The position numbers and the translations under genes were made by a program. From contig UQUV01000004.1 in the NCBI GenBank assembly GCA_900544305.1, positions 58,159 to 122,158 on the forward strand: a stretch of 64,000 nt of DNA. Direction: 5' to 3'. The DNA is from an uncultured Porphyromonadaceae bacterium (GTDB taxonomy: Bacteria; Bacteroidota; Bacteroidia; Bacteroidales; Muribaculaceae). Below, piece by piece: positions 24,477 to 33,185 of this stretch. The notes under the pieces were generated by a model. That model was not told the DNA's origin, ran no database searches, and saw nothing but the letters and a program-made list of their open reading frames with translations. Positions within the stretch are counted from its first letter, which is position 1, and every line of letters begins with the position of its first letter.

Positions 24477-26297
24477 TTATCTGACAATCACTTTTTGTGT
24501 ATAAGTTTTTCCGTCGGCGGCAGTCATGCGTACGATGTACATGCCCGGTGCTGCCTCAATGCGCTGGTTGCTACCTTGATAAACCAATGTGCCTTGTACG
24601 GTGAAAACTGAAGTTGCAGCTTCGCCATTGATTTCGATGGCACCGTTTGTGCCAGTGGCTTTCAGTTCAGCCGTTGTTACATTGTCGATGCCCGACATTT
24701 TTGTGTTGCGGATATTGAAAGTGATTTTTCCTGTTTCGTCGTCACGCACGATATCGGTGATTTCATAGTTGCCGAATGTGATGGACGTAGCGTTTCTCTT
24801 GCCCGGGAACATAGGGTAGTAGTAAGGGTAGGTTTGAGTAGAGTTGGTCACGTAAGAAACCCCCATGTTTGAAGAATTGTTGTTCACCATGTTGTTGTCC
24901 CAAAGGAATGATACGTATTTCACTCGTGTGATAAGCATGCCCTTATCGCCCTTTTGTGCATAATTGGGACTTGCGGTTACGTTTGCATAATAGTCCCATC
25001 CTGTGTCCGGTTTGTTTTCAAGCAGATAGAATTCATTCGGGTCTGGATTCTTGCCGTCCATGTTGTGCTCCTTGCCGTTGGCAGTTATCAGCAGTACTTT
25101 GCCTTCTGCAATAAGCGGAAGTTCCACTTGCGTGCTGTTGCCGTCCGGGAAAATCTGTTCCGGCGTTACCCATTCGCAGAACATACGTTCGTAGGCAGAG
25201 TAGGATACCGGTGTGCGACCAAAGTTGAGATAGTTGCTGCAGTCCATTACGTCGTAGATGTCAGGAGTGCGTGTATTGCCATAACTTGTGTTGTAGAGGT
25301 CGGGCAGGCCAAGAACGTGACCATATTCATGAATGAAAGTTCCGACACCTTGTAGGTCATTTCCTATGTAGTGTTGATTCTCTTCGCAGATTTCGTTGCT
25401 GCAGGCGTAGTCATAGAGATAGACGCCGCTCACCTTTGTATCTTCCTTTGTGCCGCTGAAGTTGTAGGTAGGATCGATAACCCATCTGTGAGGCCAGATA
25501 GTGCTGGGGGAGCCGCCATTGGCTTCACCTTCACCGGCGTAGAACACATATACGTTGTCGACATATCCGTCGTTGTCTGTGTCATATTTCGAGAAGTCGA
25601 CACCGTCCGCTTCTGCCAGTTTGCAGACTTCCACTACCATTCCGGTAGGATTGCGGTCGTTGCCACCGACGTTGCCACCGTAGTCGCTCATGTTTTTTGA
25701 AAGGTCGTACGGACCGTAGACTTCAAACGTTGGCGAGAATTTGCCGTAGGACGAGTCGATGAAATAGTCGCGCGCGCTGCCTGTCGAGCTGTAATCACTG
25801 TAGCCTTCTTCGTTGAGCATTTTTTCGTAGTCTTCTTTCGTGTATTTGAATTTTACGTCCTTGAAGTTGGCAAGAATAACAACACCGTGGTCGGCATTTA
25901 CGGCATTTAGTTTTGTCGGCCGACTTGCGTGGGGTACCATACGTCGTTTCAGATTGGTTTGTTTCATCTGTTCCAACTGTCCGGCTACGGATTCCGTAGA
26001 AGCGTTGCTTGCCTTGGCTTTTGACGGCAGCGGGAGGTCGACGCGGTAGGGTGTGGCCGTGATTTCGTTTGTTTCGGTATTGATTGTAGCATAATAGAAA
26101 TAGCCGTTGTCGGCTTCCGTGATAAGCGTTCCGTCCGGAAGAGTCGTGTAGTGGAAGTTTTCGTCACCGTTGAGCTGTATTTCAAGGGTGTTTCCGTTGG
26201 GAAGTGTTTTCAGAATTGTCCTGTTGAGTGCAGGCACGGCATGCAGCGACAAGCTCATACCGGCCAGGAAAACAGTTGATAAAAGTAGCTTTTTCAT
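24477..26297 (-). CDS. Secreted M6-family metalloprotease with type IX sorting domain
   Basis: 606 residues. Signal peptide, a propeptide-like N region (about 20-130), then an M6/immune-inhibitor-A-type domain with zinc motif FIHEYGHVLGLPDLYN (about 325) and preceding DTDNDGYVDNVYVFYAGEGEANGG. The C-terminal ~70 residues form a type A T9SS sorting domain (VFTVQGTLVYQG...GMYIVRMTAADGKTYTQKVIVR), so it is exported by the Por system and may be surface-attached. Single-gene unit with a strong terminator. Confidence 0.92.
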   Translation of the reverse strand: MKKLLLSTVFLAGMSLSLHAVPALNRTILKTLPNGNTLEIQLNGDENFHYTTLPDGTLITEADNGYFYYATINTETNEITATPYRVDLPLPSKAKASNASTESVAGQLEQMKQTNLKRRMVPHASRPTKLNAVNADHGVVILANFKDVKFKYTKEDYEKMLNEEGYSDYSSTGSARDYFIDSSYGKFSPTFEVYGPYDLSKNMSDYGGNVGGNDRNPTGMVVEVCKLAEADGVDFSKYDTDNDGYVDNVYVFYAGEGEANGGSPSTIWPHRWVIDPTYNFSGTKEDTKVSGVYLYDYACSNEICEENQHYIGNDLQGVGTFIHEYGHVLGLPDLYNTSYGNTRTPDIYDVMDCSNYLNFGRTPVSYSAYERMFCEWVTPEQIFPDGNSTQVELPLIAEGKVLLITANGKEHNMDGKNPDPNEFYLLENKPDTGWDYYANVTASPNYAQKGDKGMLITRVKYVSFLWDNNMVNNNSSNMGVSYVTNSTQTYPYYYPMFPGKRNATSITFGNYEITDIVRDDETGKITFNIRNTKMSGIDNVTTAELKATGTNGAIEINGEAATSVFTVQGTLVYQGSNQRIEAAPGMYIVRMTAADGKTYTQKVIVR

Positions 26298-26339
26298 AGT
26301 GTACTGTAAAATTTGGAGTAGTTTGTAAAAAAAAGTAAA

Positions 26340-26371
26340 AGCTACCCCGGCTGCAATTTGTCGGGATAGCT
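26340..26371 (-). terminator. Terminator of the OmpA-like gene
   Basis: 10-bp stem with one G-U type mismatch (26340-26349 with 26362-26371), followed on the minus strand by TTTTACTTTTTTTT. Confidence 0.8.
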
Positions 26372-26381
26372 GAGTTATTCA

Positions 26382-27068
26382 TTAGTTGTCCGCTTGTTTC
26401 TGTGCATCATTAATCATAGCCTGGCTGGGCAGCAGGTAAAGTTCGACACGACGGTTTTTAGCGCGTCCGGCCGCAGTGTTGTTGTCGGCTACCGGATACT
26501 GGTAGTCGTAGCCTTTCACGGAACGAAGCCGGCTGTAGGCCAGACCTACGGCTGTGAGGTAGTTGGCTACCGACTGCGCGCGCTGAAGGGAAACACGCTG
26601 GTTCACTTCGAGCGAGCCCGTGTTGTCGGTATGTCCGCAAATTGCCAAATCAAATTGCGGGTCCAGCTGGTTGATAAATCTTGAAAGGGAAATCTTGGCG
26701 TTTTCGGAAAGAGTTGTTCCGTTGGTCGGGAACGTGATTCCGCTGTCGAGCGTAACTTTTACATATTGCACGCCGTTCTGTTCGCCTTGTTCCACTTTCG
26801 CTCCTTCAATTTCTTCTGCCTGTTTGGCTGCTTTGTCCATTTTGTTGCCAATCAGCACTCCGGCTCCTGTGCCTACTACGGCACCGACACCGGCTCCGAT
26901 TGCCGCACCTTTTCCATCACCGATGAGACCGCCGATGAGTGCACCCAGTCCGGCTCCTCCGGTTCCGCCGATGATACCGCCTTTTGCTGTGTTGTTCAGC
27001 TGTGTGTTGCAGCTGGAAAAAATGAATGCTGCCGCTAAAAAGAGAGCAGTAAGTTTTAAAGTTTTCAT
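26382..27068 (-). CDS. OmpA-family peptidoglycan-binding lipoprotein with glycine-zipper
   Basis: About 228 residues from ATG 27068 (MKTLKLTALFLAAAFIFSSC lipobox); a longer frame exists but lacks a signal and crosses the mdh terminator. A glycine-zipper segment (about 30-80: GGIIGGTGGAGLGALIGGLIGDGKGAAIGAGVGAVVG) is followed by an OmpA C-terminal domain (about 115-215) with FDLAICGHTDNTGS and AQSVANYLTAVGL, NRRVELYLLP. It likely tethers the outer membrane to peptidoglycan. Confidence 0.9.
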   Translation of the reverse strand: MKTLKLTALFLAAAFIFSSCNTQLNNTAKGGIIGGTGGAGLGALIGGLIGDGKGAAIGAGVGAVVGTGAGVLIGNKMDKAAKQAEEIEGAKVEQGEQNGVQYVKVTLDSGITFPTNGTTLSENAKISLSRFINQLDPQFDLAICGHTDNTGSLEVNQRVSLQRAQSVANYLTAVGLAYSRLRSVKGYDYQYPVADNNTAAGRAKNRRVELYLLPSQAMINDAQKQADN

Positions 27069-27089
27069 AGGATAATGTGATTGATTAAA

Positions 27090-27117
27090 AAAGCCGGCCT
27101 CTTTGGAGACCGGCTTT
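27090..27117 (-). terminator. Terminator of mdh
   Basis: 8-bp stem AAAGCCGG/CCGGCTTT (27090-27097, 27110-27117), followed on the minus strand by TTTTAATC, just after the mdh stop. Confidence 0.8.
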
Positions 27118-27138
27118 CTATGTTTATTGACGAATCTC

Positions 27139-28140
27139 TTAGTCGATGTTCGGGTTAAGAGCTTTCCATTCAGCAACCGGAGGAAGAACGCCCATAGCGA
27201 TAACTTCGTCGCGGAGTGCGCAAAGGTGCTTGTAGCTTTCCTTCAATGCTTCCATTTCAGCCGGAGTACCAACGATTTCTTCGTAAGCGCAACCCTTTTC
27301 AGTGATAGTAGCTTCAACAGCCATCATGATGTGGTCGAAACCTTTGAAAGAAACGTAGCGTCCAGCCGGCCAGCGGAATGCTTCGCCACCCATAGCAGCG
27401 CGAATCATTTCAACTGAAACGTATGACGGGCTCTGGAATGAAGAACGTCCGCGGAGGTTGATGATGTTAGCACCGCCCTTAGTAACTTTTTGTTGGATTT
27501 CTGCCCATTTGTCAGCCGGCAATTTTTCAGTACCGATAAGGTCGAGCAGCGGAGTGCCGTTAACCTTAGCTGTAGAAGCGAAAACAGCCATTTGTTCGCC
27601 GTGACCACCGTATGTGCGGCAACCAGTTACTGCGCTTTGAGCTACACCGAAATATTTAGCCAATTCGCTTTGCAGACGTGTGCTGTCCAAAGCTGCCAAA
27701 GTAGTAACTTGAGATGGTTTCAAGCCAGAGTACAACAATGTAATCAAACCAGTGATGTCAGCCGGGTTGAAGATAACAACCACGTGTTTAACATCCGGGC
27801 AATATGCTTTAAGGTTCTTACCGAATTCTTCAGCAATAGCAGCGTTGCCTTTCAAAAGGTCTTCGCGAGTCATGCCAGCTTTACGTGCAGCACCACCAGA
27901 AGAAATGACATATTTAGCATCAGTCAATGCTTCTTTGATGTCAGTAGTGTAAGTGATGTTAACACCTTCGAAACCGCAGTGGAACATTTCTTCTGCAACG
28001 CCTTCGAGACCCGGTCCGTATGGGTCGTAGAGACAAAGGTTAGGAGTCAAACCCATCATCAAGGCAGTTTGTGCCATGTTAGAACCAATCATACCGGCAG
28101 CGCCGACGATTGTCAATTTCTCATCTGTAAGAAACTTCAT
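27139..28140 (-). CDS. mdh: Malate dehydrogenase
   Basis: 333 residues. NAD-binding start LTIVGAAGMIGSNMAQTALMMG, catalytic region around TGCRTYGGHGEQMAVF with the active-site His, and substrate Arg residues. It belongs to the Bacteroidales-type lactate/malate dehydrogenase branch and interconverts malate and oxaloacetate in the reductive branch to succinate/propionate. Codon use (many AAG, CGT) fits high expression. Single gene with its own promoter and terminator. Confidence 0.93.
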   Translation of the reverse strand: MKFLTDEKLTIVGAAGMIGSNMAQTALMMGLTPNLCLYDPYGPGLEGVAEEMFHCGFEGVNITYTTDIKEALTDAKYVISSGGAARKAGMTREDLLKGNAAIAEEFGKNLKAYCPDVKHVVVIFNPADITGLITLLYSGLKPSQVTTLAALDSTRLQSELAKYFGVAQSAVTGCRTYGGHGEQMAVFASTAKVNGTPLLDLIGTEKLPADKWAEIQQKVTKGGANIINLRGRSSFQSPSYVSVEMIRAAMGGEAFRWPAGRYVSFKGFDHIMMAVEATITEKGCAYEEIVGTPAEMEALKESYKHLCALRDEVIAMGVLPPVAEWKALNPNID

Positions 28141-28255
28141 AATAGTAAAATTTTAAGTCTATAAATAAAAAATGTATTCCTTTTTCAGTCCGGTTTTTTC
28201 TTCGCCTGTACGGTGAATGAAAAACGGAGCAACGCCACTTGGGTATTGCTGTATG

Positions 28256-28287
28256 CAAAGATAAAAAACATTACTTAATTCGAACAA
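28256..28287 (-). promoter_or_regulatory. Promoter of mdh
   Basis: On the minus strand -33 TTG (28287-28285), 21-bp spacer, -7 TATCTTTG (28263-28256), giving a 5' leader of about 110 nt before the mdh start. Confidence 0.72.
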
Positions 28288-28344
28288 TGATTTGTCGGAA
28301 AAGTGACTGTTAAATTATTGAAATTTTTCCATAATTCGAAACCG

Positions 28345-29778
28345 TTACAGGACCGGGCTGAGCAGTCGGGCGAACGACTCTTTCAGTTTCTGTACGAACG
28401 GGCGGTGACGCCAGTGCGTGATGGTGATGCGGGTGCAGTTTTCCAGGTCGTCGAAGAATATTTTTTTCATCCGCTCGTTGAATTCCTTGCTGTAGACAAA
28501 TACGTTGCACTCGAAGTTGTATTCCATGCTCCGGAAGTCGAAGTTGGTTGAGCCGGTAGTGGTGATTTCGTCGTCGATGATAATGGTTTTGGCGTGCAGC
28601 ATGCCCGGTTCATAAAAATAGAACTTGATTCCTGCACGCAGACATTGCCCGATGTAGGAACGTGATGCCAGTCTCAGCATGACGGAGTCGGGTTTGCGCG
28701 GAATGATGATTCTGACATCCACTTTCGACAGGGCTGCTGCCGCAAGGGCCTTCAAAAGGCTTTCGGTGGGCAGAAAATAAGGTGTCTCGATGTAGATGCA
28801 CTTTTTTGCACTGCCCAAAGCCTTGAGGAACATCATGGCAATGTTATGCCATTGTCCGATGGGCCCGCTGGTCATGATTTGAATGCCGGCGTTGTCGTTC
28901 GGCTGTACGTTGTAGCGCGGAGTCTTATCCTCGAACGGCGGAAGATTCATGAATGTCCAGTCGAGGGCGAAGGAGTAGAGTAGGCCTGCCACGCTTGGGC
29001 CGACAATCCGCAGGTGGGTGTCGCGCCATGTGCTGCCGTCCACGCCGTTGATGTAGCGATCGGCAATGTTCATGCCTCCTATGTAACCTACTTTGGCGTC
29101 GATGACGACAATTTTACGGTGGTTGCGCCAGTTGACGCGGGTGGCAAATTCCGGGAAGGTTACCTTAAAGAACGGATGCACTTCTATTCCCGCTTCGCTC
29201 ATGCGGCGGTAGAAACTTTTTGAAACTTGGAAACAGCCGACGTGGTCGTAGATGATTCTTACTTTTACTCCTGACAGGGATTTGCGGATTAGGATTTCGC
29301 TGATTTCCCGGCCGATGTTGTCCTCCTCAAAAATATAGTATTGGATATAGATGCTGCGCTCGGCACGTTCCAAATCGTTTTTCAGTGCGTCGAATTTCGA
29401 CTTCCCTTCCGTGAAAATCTCTATTTCGTTTCCGGGAAAGTAGATGGAGCCGGTCAGTTTGTGCCCGAGCCGGATGAGCTGTATGCTTTCCTCTGAGTGC
29501 GTGAGTTTTGTGAAATCCACCTGGCGGATGCGTTCTCGCTTGAGCAGTTTGCGTTTCATTGCCCTAGTTATGAGCCGCTTGTTCTTGAAACTGCGTCCGA
29601 AGAACAGATAGAATACAAGTCCGATGACAGGGAGAAAACAAAGCACAGTTATCCACGCCAGCGACTTTACCGGATTTCTGTTTTCGGTAATGATAATGTA
29701 GGCCGCCGATATGATGGTTATGGAGTAAAATACAAGTATGGCTACCATAAACCATGTGGATGTAAAAATATCAGTCAT
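28345..29778 (-). CDS. cls: Cardiolipin synthase (phospholipase D family)
   Basis: About 477 residues from ATG 29778 (MTDIFTSTWFMVAILVFYS). Two N-terminal membrane helices with the cardiolipin-synthase N-terminal motif NPVKSLAWITVLCFLPVIGLVFYLFFGR, then two HKD motifs: HRKIVVIDAKVGYIGGMN (with preceding NWRN) and HAKTIIIDDEITTTGSTNFD. It condenses two phosphatidylglycerols to cardiolipin at the inner membrane. A longer frame up to 30141 is rejected as it overlaps the divergent promoter and gene. Confidence 0.93.
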   Translation of the reverse strand: MTDIFTSTWFMVAILVFYSITIISAAYIIITENRNPVKSLAWITVLCFLPVIGLVFYLFFGRSFKNKRLITRAMKRKLLKRERIRQVDFTKLTHSEESIQLIRLGHKLTGSIYFPGNEIEIFTEGKSKFDALKNDLERAERSIYIQYYIFEEDNIGREISEILIRKSLSGVKVRIIYDHVGCFQVSKSFYRRMSEAGIEVHPFFKVTFPEFATRVNWRNHRKIVVIDAKVGYIGGMNIADRYINGVDGSTWRDTHLRIVGPSVAGLLYSFALDWTFMNLPPFEDKTPRYNVQPNDNAGIQIMTSGPIGQWHNIAMMFLKALGSAKKCIYIETPYFLPTESLLKALAAAALSKVDVRIIIPRKPDSVMLRLASRSYIGQCLRAGIKFYFYEPGMLHAKTIIIDDEITTTGSTNFDFRSMEYNFECNVFVYSKEFNERMKKIFFDDLENCTRITITHWRHRPFVQKLKESFARLLSPVL

Positions 29779-29862
29779 CGTGCTTGCGGGTTTAAGGTTT
29801 ATTTCCGCTAAGTTACATTTTTTTTCCGAAAGAATGAAATCGACGGGTAAAAAAGGTGAGGG

Positions 29863-29885
29863 CATTTTGCTGGGAATGCAAAATG
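29863..29885. promoter_or_regulatory. 8-bp dyad between divergent genes
   Basis: Perfect inverted repeat CATTTTGC (29863-29870) / GCAAAATG (29878-29885) with a 7-bp spacer, 36 bp upstream of the -33 box of the small exported-protein gene. Candidate operator; no regulator is assigned. Confidence 0.4.
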
Positions 29886-29921
29886 GGTAGTGGGCGACGG
29901 TGTAATAATGTGGGCGGACGT

Positions 29922-29952
29922 TTTGATTTTTTACAAAAAAAATGTATCTTTG
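29922..29952 (+). promoter_or_regulatory. Promoter of the small T9SS-tail protein (and pullulanase)
   Basis: -33 TTTG (29922-29925), 19-bp spacer, -7 TATCTTTG (29945-29952), about 25 bp before the start codon. Both boxes are perfect. Confidence 0.82.
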
Positions 29953-29977
29953 TCGGTGAAACTGAGAATGAATGTTT

Positions 29978-30271
29978 ATGAAAAAGTGCTTAATCCTTTT
30001 AGCTGTGGCGCTGTCGGCTACCATGTCCGTACAGGCGCAGACGGAAATCAGGGATAAGCAGCCGGTTATTGTGGCTGTTTCCTCTGAGCAGATGGGTGTG
30101 CTGACTATCGTAAACAATTCCGGCAAAGCGACTCGTTTCACCGTTTATTCCCTCACCGGACAGGTAGTTAAGGTGGTGGAATTGAAAAGCGGTAAGGCCG
30201 ACATCTCTTTGCCCCGTGGTTTCTATATTGTCAGAAGCGAGAACGGCTCACAGAAGGTTGTTGTCAAATGA
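29978..30271 (+). CDS. Small exported protein consisting of a type IX sorting domain
   Basis: About 97 residues (ATG 29978; an alternative ATG lies at 29972). After the signal peptide (ending SVQAQ) only ~75 residues remain, and these match a type A T9SS C-terminal domain: TRFTVYSLTGQVVKVVELKSGKADISLPRGFYIVRSENGSQKVVVK. No catalytic domain is present. It may be a cleaved sorting-tail remnant, a decoy or a small surface protein. 72 bp upstream of the pullulanase start and likely co-transcribed. Confidence 0.7.
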   Translation: MKKCLILLAVALSATMSVQAQTEIRDKQPVIVAVSSEQMGVLTIVNNSGKATRFTVYSLTGQVVKVVELKSGKADISLPRGFYIVRSENGSQKVVVK

Positions 30272-30343
30272 TGAGCCGGTTTTATAAATATTAAATTGAA
30301 TACCAAGAACTTAAAATCTAAAACTTATTATTCATTTATTGTT

Positions 30344-32371
30344 ATGTTACATCCGATTATTAGATTTTTGGCTGCGTCTTCTGTTGCATCGGCGGCCTTT
30401 TTTATCCCTTTTGTCGTGAATTCAAGTAATTTTCCACGTATAGAAGAAGCTGTGCTTAACAGCTATCCGACATATAACGGCGACGATTTGGAACTGAAAG
30501 TGGATGTGCGCGGCACTCACTTTGCATTGTGGTCGCCGGGAGCTAAGGCAGTCAGACTCCATCTTTATGCCGACGGACAGAACGGCAGTCCATGCAAGAC
30601 CGTAGAAATGAAGAAAGAAGCGCAGACCGGTGTCTGGCGTGCTTCGTTCGGCGAACAGCTTTACGGCAAGTTCTACACATTCCAGGTGAAAATGAACGGC
30701 GAATGGTTGAAGGAATCGCCGGGTGTATGGGCAAAAGCAGTGGGCGTCAACGGAAAACGTGCGGCAATTATCGACTTTGCCAAAACAAATCCAGACGGTT
30801 GGGAAAATGACAAGTATGTGGTGACTCCCCATCAGACGGATGCCGTTGTCTACGAAATGCATCATCGCGATTTTTCTGTCCACAACAATTCGGGCATTGC
30901 CAACAAGGGTAAGTTCGTTGCCATGCTGGAACAGGGAACGCATTCTCCGAATGGCGAAAAGACCGGTATTGACCACTTGAAAGAACTGGGTATCACCCAT
31001 GTGCATATTTTGCCATCGTATGACTATAATACGGTAGACGAGACACGTCTCATCGACCGTCAGTATAACTGGGGTTATGACCCGCTGAACTACAATGCAC
31101 CGGAAGGTTCCTATTCAACCAATCCGGTGAATCCCGAAACTCGTATCCGTGAAATGAAGGAAATGGTGCTGGCGCTTCACAATGCAGGTATCGGCGTAAT
31201 CATGGATGTGGTCTACAACCATACGGCATTGACCGACGATTCCTATTTCTCGCTTACAGCTCCGGGCTATTATTACCGCCATCGTGCCGACGGCACTTAC
31301 AGCGACGCTTCAGCCTGTGGCAACGAAACGGCTTCCGACCGCCAGCAGATGAGCGACTATATTGTCAACTCCGTGAAATACTGGATGGAAGAATTCCACA
31401 TCGACGGTTTCCGTTTTGACCTCATGGCTATTCACGATACGGAAACAATGACCCGTGTGGCCAAAGAACTTCGCGCCATCAACCCATATGCCGTGATTTA
31501 CGGTGAAGGCTGGACGGCAGGCGACAGTCCGCTTCCGGTAGAACGCCGTGCCTTGAAGGAGAACGTGGCGAAGATGGAAGGTGTGGCCGTGTTCAGCGAT
31601 GATATCCGTGATGCGGTGAAAGGTCATTACAGCCGTGCCGAAGACCGCGGATTTGCATCCGGAAAACCGGGACAGGAAGAAACGGTGAAAATCGGCATTG
31701 TGGCTTCTACAGCCCATCCGCAGGTTGACTATTCAAAGGGCAGCAACTCGAAGTTTGCCTATGCAGCCGCTCCGACTCAGATTATGAACTATGTGTCCTG
31801 CCACGATGACCTTTGTTTGACCGACAAACTCCGCAAGTCAATGCCGGAGGCTTCCGACTCGGTTCGCATGCGTGTGGCTCGTCTGGCACAGACAATTGTG
31901 TTCACGTCGCAGGGTACGCCGTTTATTTTCGCCGGTGAAGAAATTTTCCGCGACAAGAAAGGCGTGCACAATTCCTATAAGTCGCCCGACAGCATCAATG
32001 CCATCGACTGGAATTTGAAAAAACAGAACCGCGAACAGTTTGACTACTATCGCAACCTTATCGCTCTGCGCAAGAGCCATCCGGCATTCCGTATGACAAC
32101 GGCAGAGGATATTGCCAAGCATATTGTATTCGACAAGGTTACTGCCGACAATCTGGTTTCCTACACTATCAAGGACAACGCCAACGGCGACAGCTGGAAG
32201 GAAATCAAGGTGGTGTTTAACGGAAGTGATAAGGCTCAGACCGTGAAAGTGCCGAAAGGCAACTGGACGATTGTGGCAATGGACGGCCGCATCGACAAGG
32301 GCGGACTGGGACAATCGAAGGGCGGAAAGGTGACAGCCGTACCTCAGGCAGCTCTTATCCTTGCCCGCTAA
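30344..32371 (+). CDS. pulA: Type I pullulanase (GH13)
   Basis: About 675 residues from ATG 30344, with an N-terminal hydrophobic signal (LAASSVASAAFFIPF). Order: CBM48-like domain (about 45-135, THFALWSPGAKAVRLHLYAD), GH13 barrel with region I DVVYNHT, region II GFRFDLMAIHD (nucleophile Asp), region III GEGW (acid Glu), region IV NYVSCHDD, and the pullulanase marker YNWGYDPLNYNAPEGSYS. C-terminal beta domain ends VPQAALILAR. It debranches alpha-1,6 links of pullulan, starch or glycogen, probably in the periplasm. Confidence 0.94.
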   Translation: MLHPIIRFLAASSVASAAFFIPFVVNSSNFPRIEEAVLNSYPTYNGDDLELKVDVRGTHFALWSPGAKAVRLHLYADGQNGSPCKTVEMKKEAQTGVWRASFGEQLYGKFYTFQVKMNGEWLKESPGVWAKAVGVNGKRAAIIDFAKTNPDGWENDKYVVTPHQTDAVVYEMHHRDFSVHNNSGIANKGKFVAMLEQGTHSPNGEKTGIDHLKELGITHVHILPSYDYNTVDETRLIDRQYNWGYDPLNYNAPEGSYSTNPVNPETRIREMKEMVLALHNAGIGVIMDVVYNHTALTDDSYFSLTAPGYYYRHRADGTYSDASACGNETASDRQQMSDYIVNSVKYWMEEFHIDGFRFDLMAIHDTETMTRVAKELRAINPYAVIYGEGWTAGDSPLPVERRALKENVAKMEGVAVFSDDIRDAVKGHYSRAEDRGFASGKPGQEETVKIGIVASTAHPQVDYSKGSNSKFAYAAAPTQIMNYVSCHDDLCLTDKLRKSMPEASDSVRMRVARLAQTIVFTSQGTPFIFAGEEIFRDKKGVHNSYKSPDSINAIDWNLKKQNREQFDYYRNLIALRKSHPAFRMTTAEDIAKHIVFDKVTADNLVSYTIKDNANGDSWKEIKVVFNGSDKAQTVKVPKGNWTIVAMDGRIDKGGLGQSKGGKVTAVPQAALILAR

Positions 32372-32394
32372 GGCAATTAGTGCGAACGAAATAT

Positions 32395-32436
32395 AAGGTG
32401 GCGTGGTTCTGTGTCAGGCAGCATCCGTGCCACCTT
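32395..32436 (+). terminator. Terminator of the pullulanase gene
   Basis: 8-bp stem AAGGTGGC/GCCACCTT (32395-32402, 32429-32436) followed by TTGTTATTTTTTTT. Confidence 0.85.
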
Positions 32437-32472
32437 TTGTTATTTTTTTTGAACAACGCAAAACAGAGAAGA

Positions 32473-32775
32473 ATGATAGATCCCGAAAAACAGCAGGTGA
32501 CTTTGAAAATTGCCAACCTGCAAATAAAGACAACCATCTACCGGAAGGAAGAAGAATCGCTCCGTTATGTGGAGCGCGAGGTGAACAACCTGTTTAACAA
32601 CTGGACAATCCGCAATCCGATGAAGTCCAAAGAAGAGATTCTCGCGATGGTGGCGTTCCAGTATGCCAAGCTGTTCTACGACGTGAGCGCCATGAACGGC
32701 AAGCGGGAAGCTGAATTATTGGACTTTGTTAAAAAGTATGAGGAGAAGTTGAATAATATTCTTTTAGGTGTATAA
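32473..32775 (+). CDS. zapA: Cell division protein ZapA
   Basis: 100 residues starting at ATG 32473. N-terminal VTLKIANLQIKTTIYRKEEESLRYVEREVNNL and a C-terminal coiled coil (AMNGKREAELLDFVKKYEEKLNNIL) match the ZapA family, which bundles FtsZ protofilaments at the Z-ring. The upstream part of the open frame lies in the pullulanase terminator and is not coding. A coiled-coil protein gene and a non-coding RNA follow before rny. Confidence 0.9.
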   Translation: MIDPEKQQVTLKIANLQIKTTIYRKEEESLRYVEREVNNLFNNWTIRNPMKSKEEILAMVAFQYAKLFYDVSAMNGKREAELLDFVKKYEEKLNNILLGV

Positions 32776-32821
32776 ATTTGTGAAAACGGTGGCTCTTATC
32801 GGATAATTTCTCGCTAAAAAG

Positions 32822-32853
32822 TTTCAAAGTTCAAAAATAAATTTTTACTTTTG
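32822..32853 (+). promoter_or_regulatory. Promoter of the coiled-coil gene
   Basis: TTTC (32822-32825, 3 of 4 match to TTTG), 20-bp spacer, -7 TACTTTTG (32846-32853), 17 bp before ATG 32871. It decides the start of the next gene, since an in-frame ATG at 32853 would fall on the -7 box. Confidence 0.65.
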
Positions 32854-32870
32854 TGAAAATTTGGCTCAGT

Positions 32871-33164
32871 ATGGCTGAAAGTCTTTCTGAAATTTTCGAA
32901 CGGATGCTCCAGAAGCAAGGCATTGTGATTGAAAAATATCAGGCTTTGCAGGAAAAGTGCGGGCAGCTCATGGAGGAAAACTCGTCGCTGGCTGCCGAGC
33001 TGGAAGCTCAGAAAAAAGAAATCCAGCAACTGAAACTGGAGAACGACTATTTGAAGATTGCCAGAAGCATTGCACCCGACAGAGAGACGTTGGAAAACAG
33101 CCGTCGTGTGATAGCCAAGTTGGTGCGGGATGTCGATAAATGTATCGAACAGCTAAACGAATAG
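32871..33164 (+). CDS. Coiled-coil protein, ZapB-like in layout
   Basis: 97 residues from ATG 32871. Almost entirely coiled coil (YQALQEKCGQLMEENSSLAAELEAQK..., about 20-65) with a short basic C-terminal helix. No signal or membrane segment. I do not recognise a named family; its size and position next to zapA make it a candidate Z-ring-associated partner, which is inference only. Confidence 0.7.
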   Translation: MAESLSEIFERMLQKQGIVIEKYQALQEKCGQLMEENSSLAAELEAQKKEIQQLKLENDYLKIARSIAPDRETLENSRRVIAKLVRDVDKCIEQLNE

Positions 33165-33185
33165 AACGAAAACGATATATATTTA

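Noticed and set aside
29779..30141. 121-residue N-terminal extension of cardiolipin synthase
   Set aside because: It overlaps the divergent promoter and gene and lacks a start context; the family normally begins with the membrane helices at 29778.
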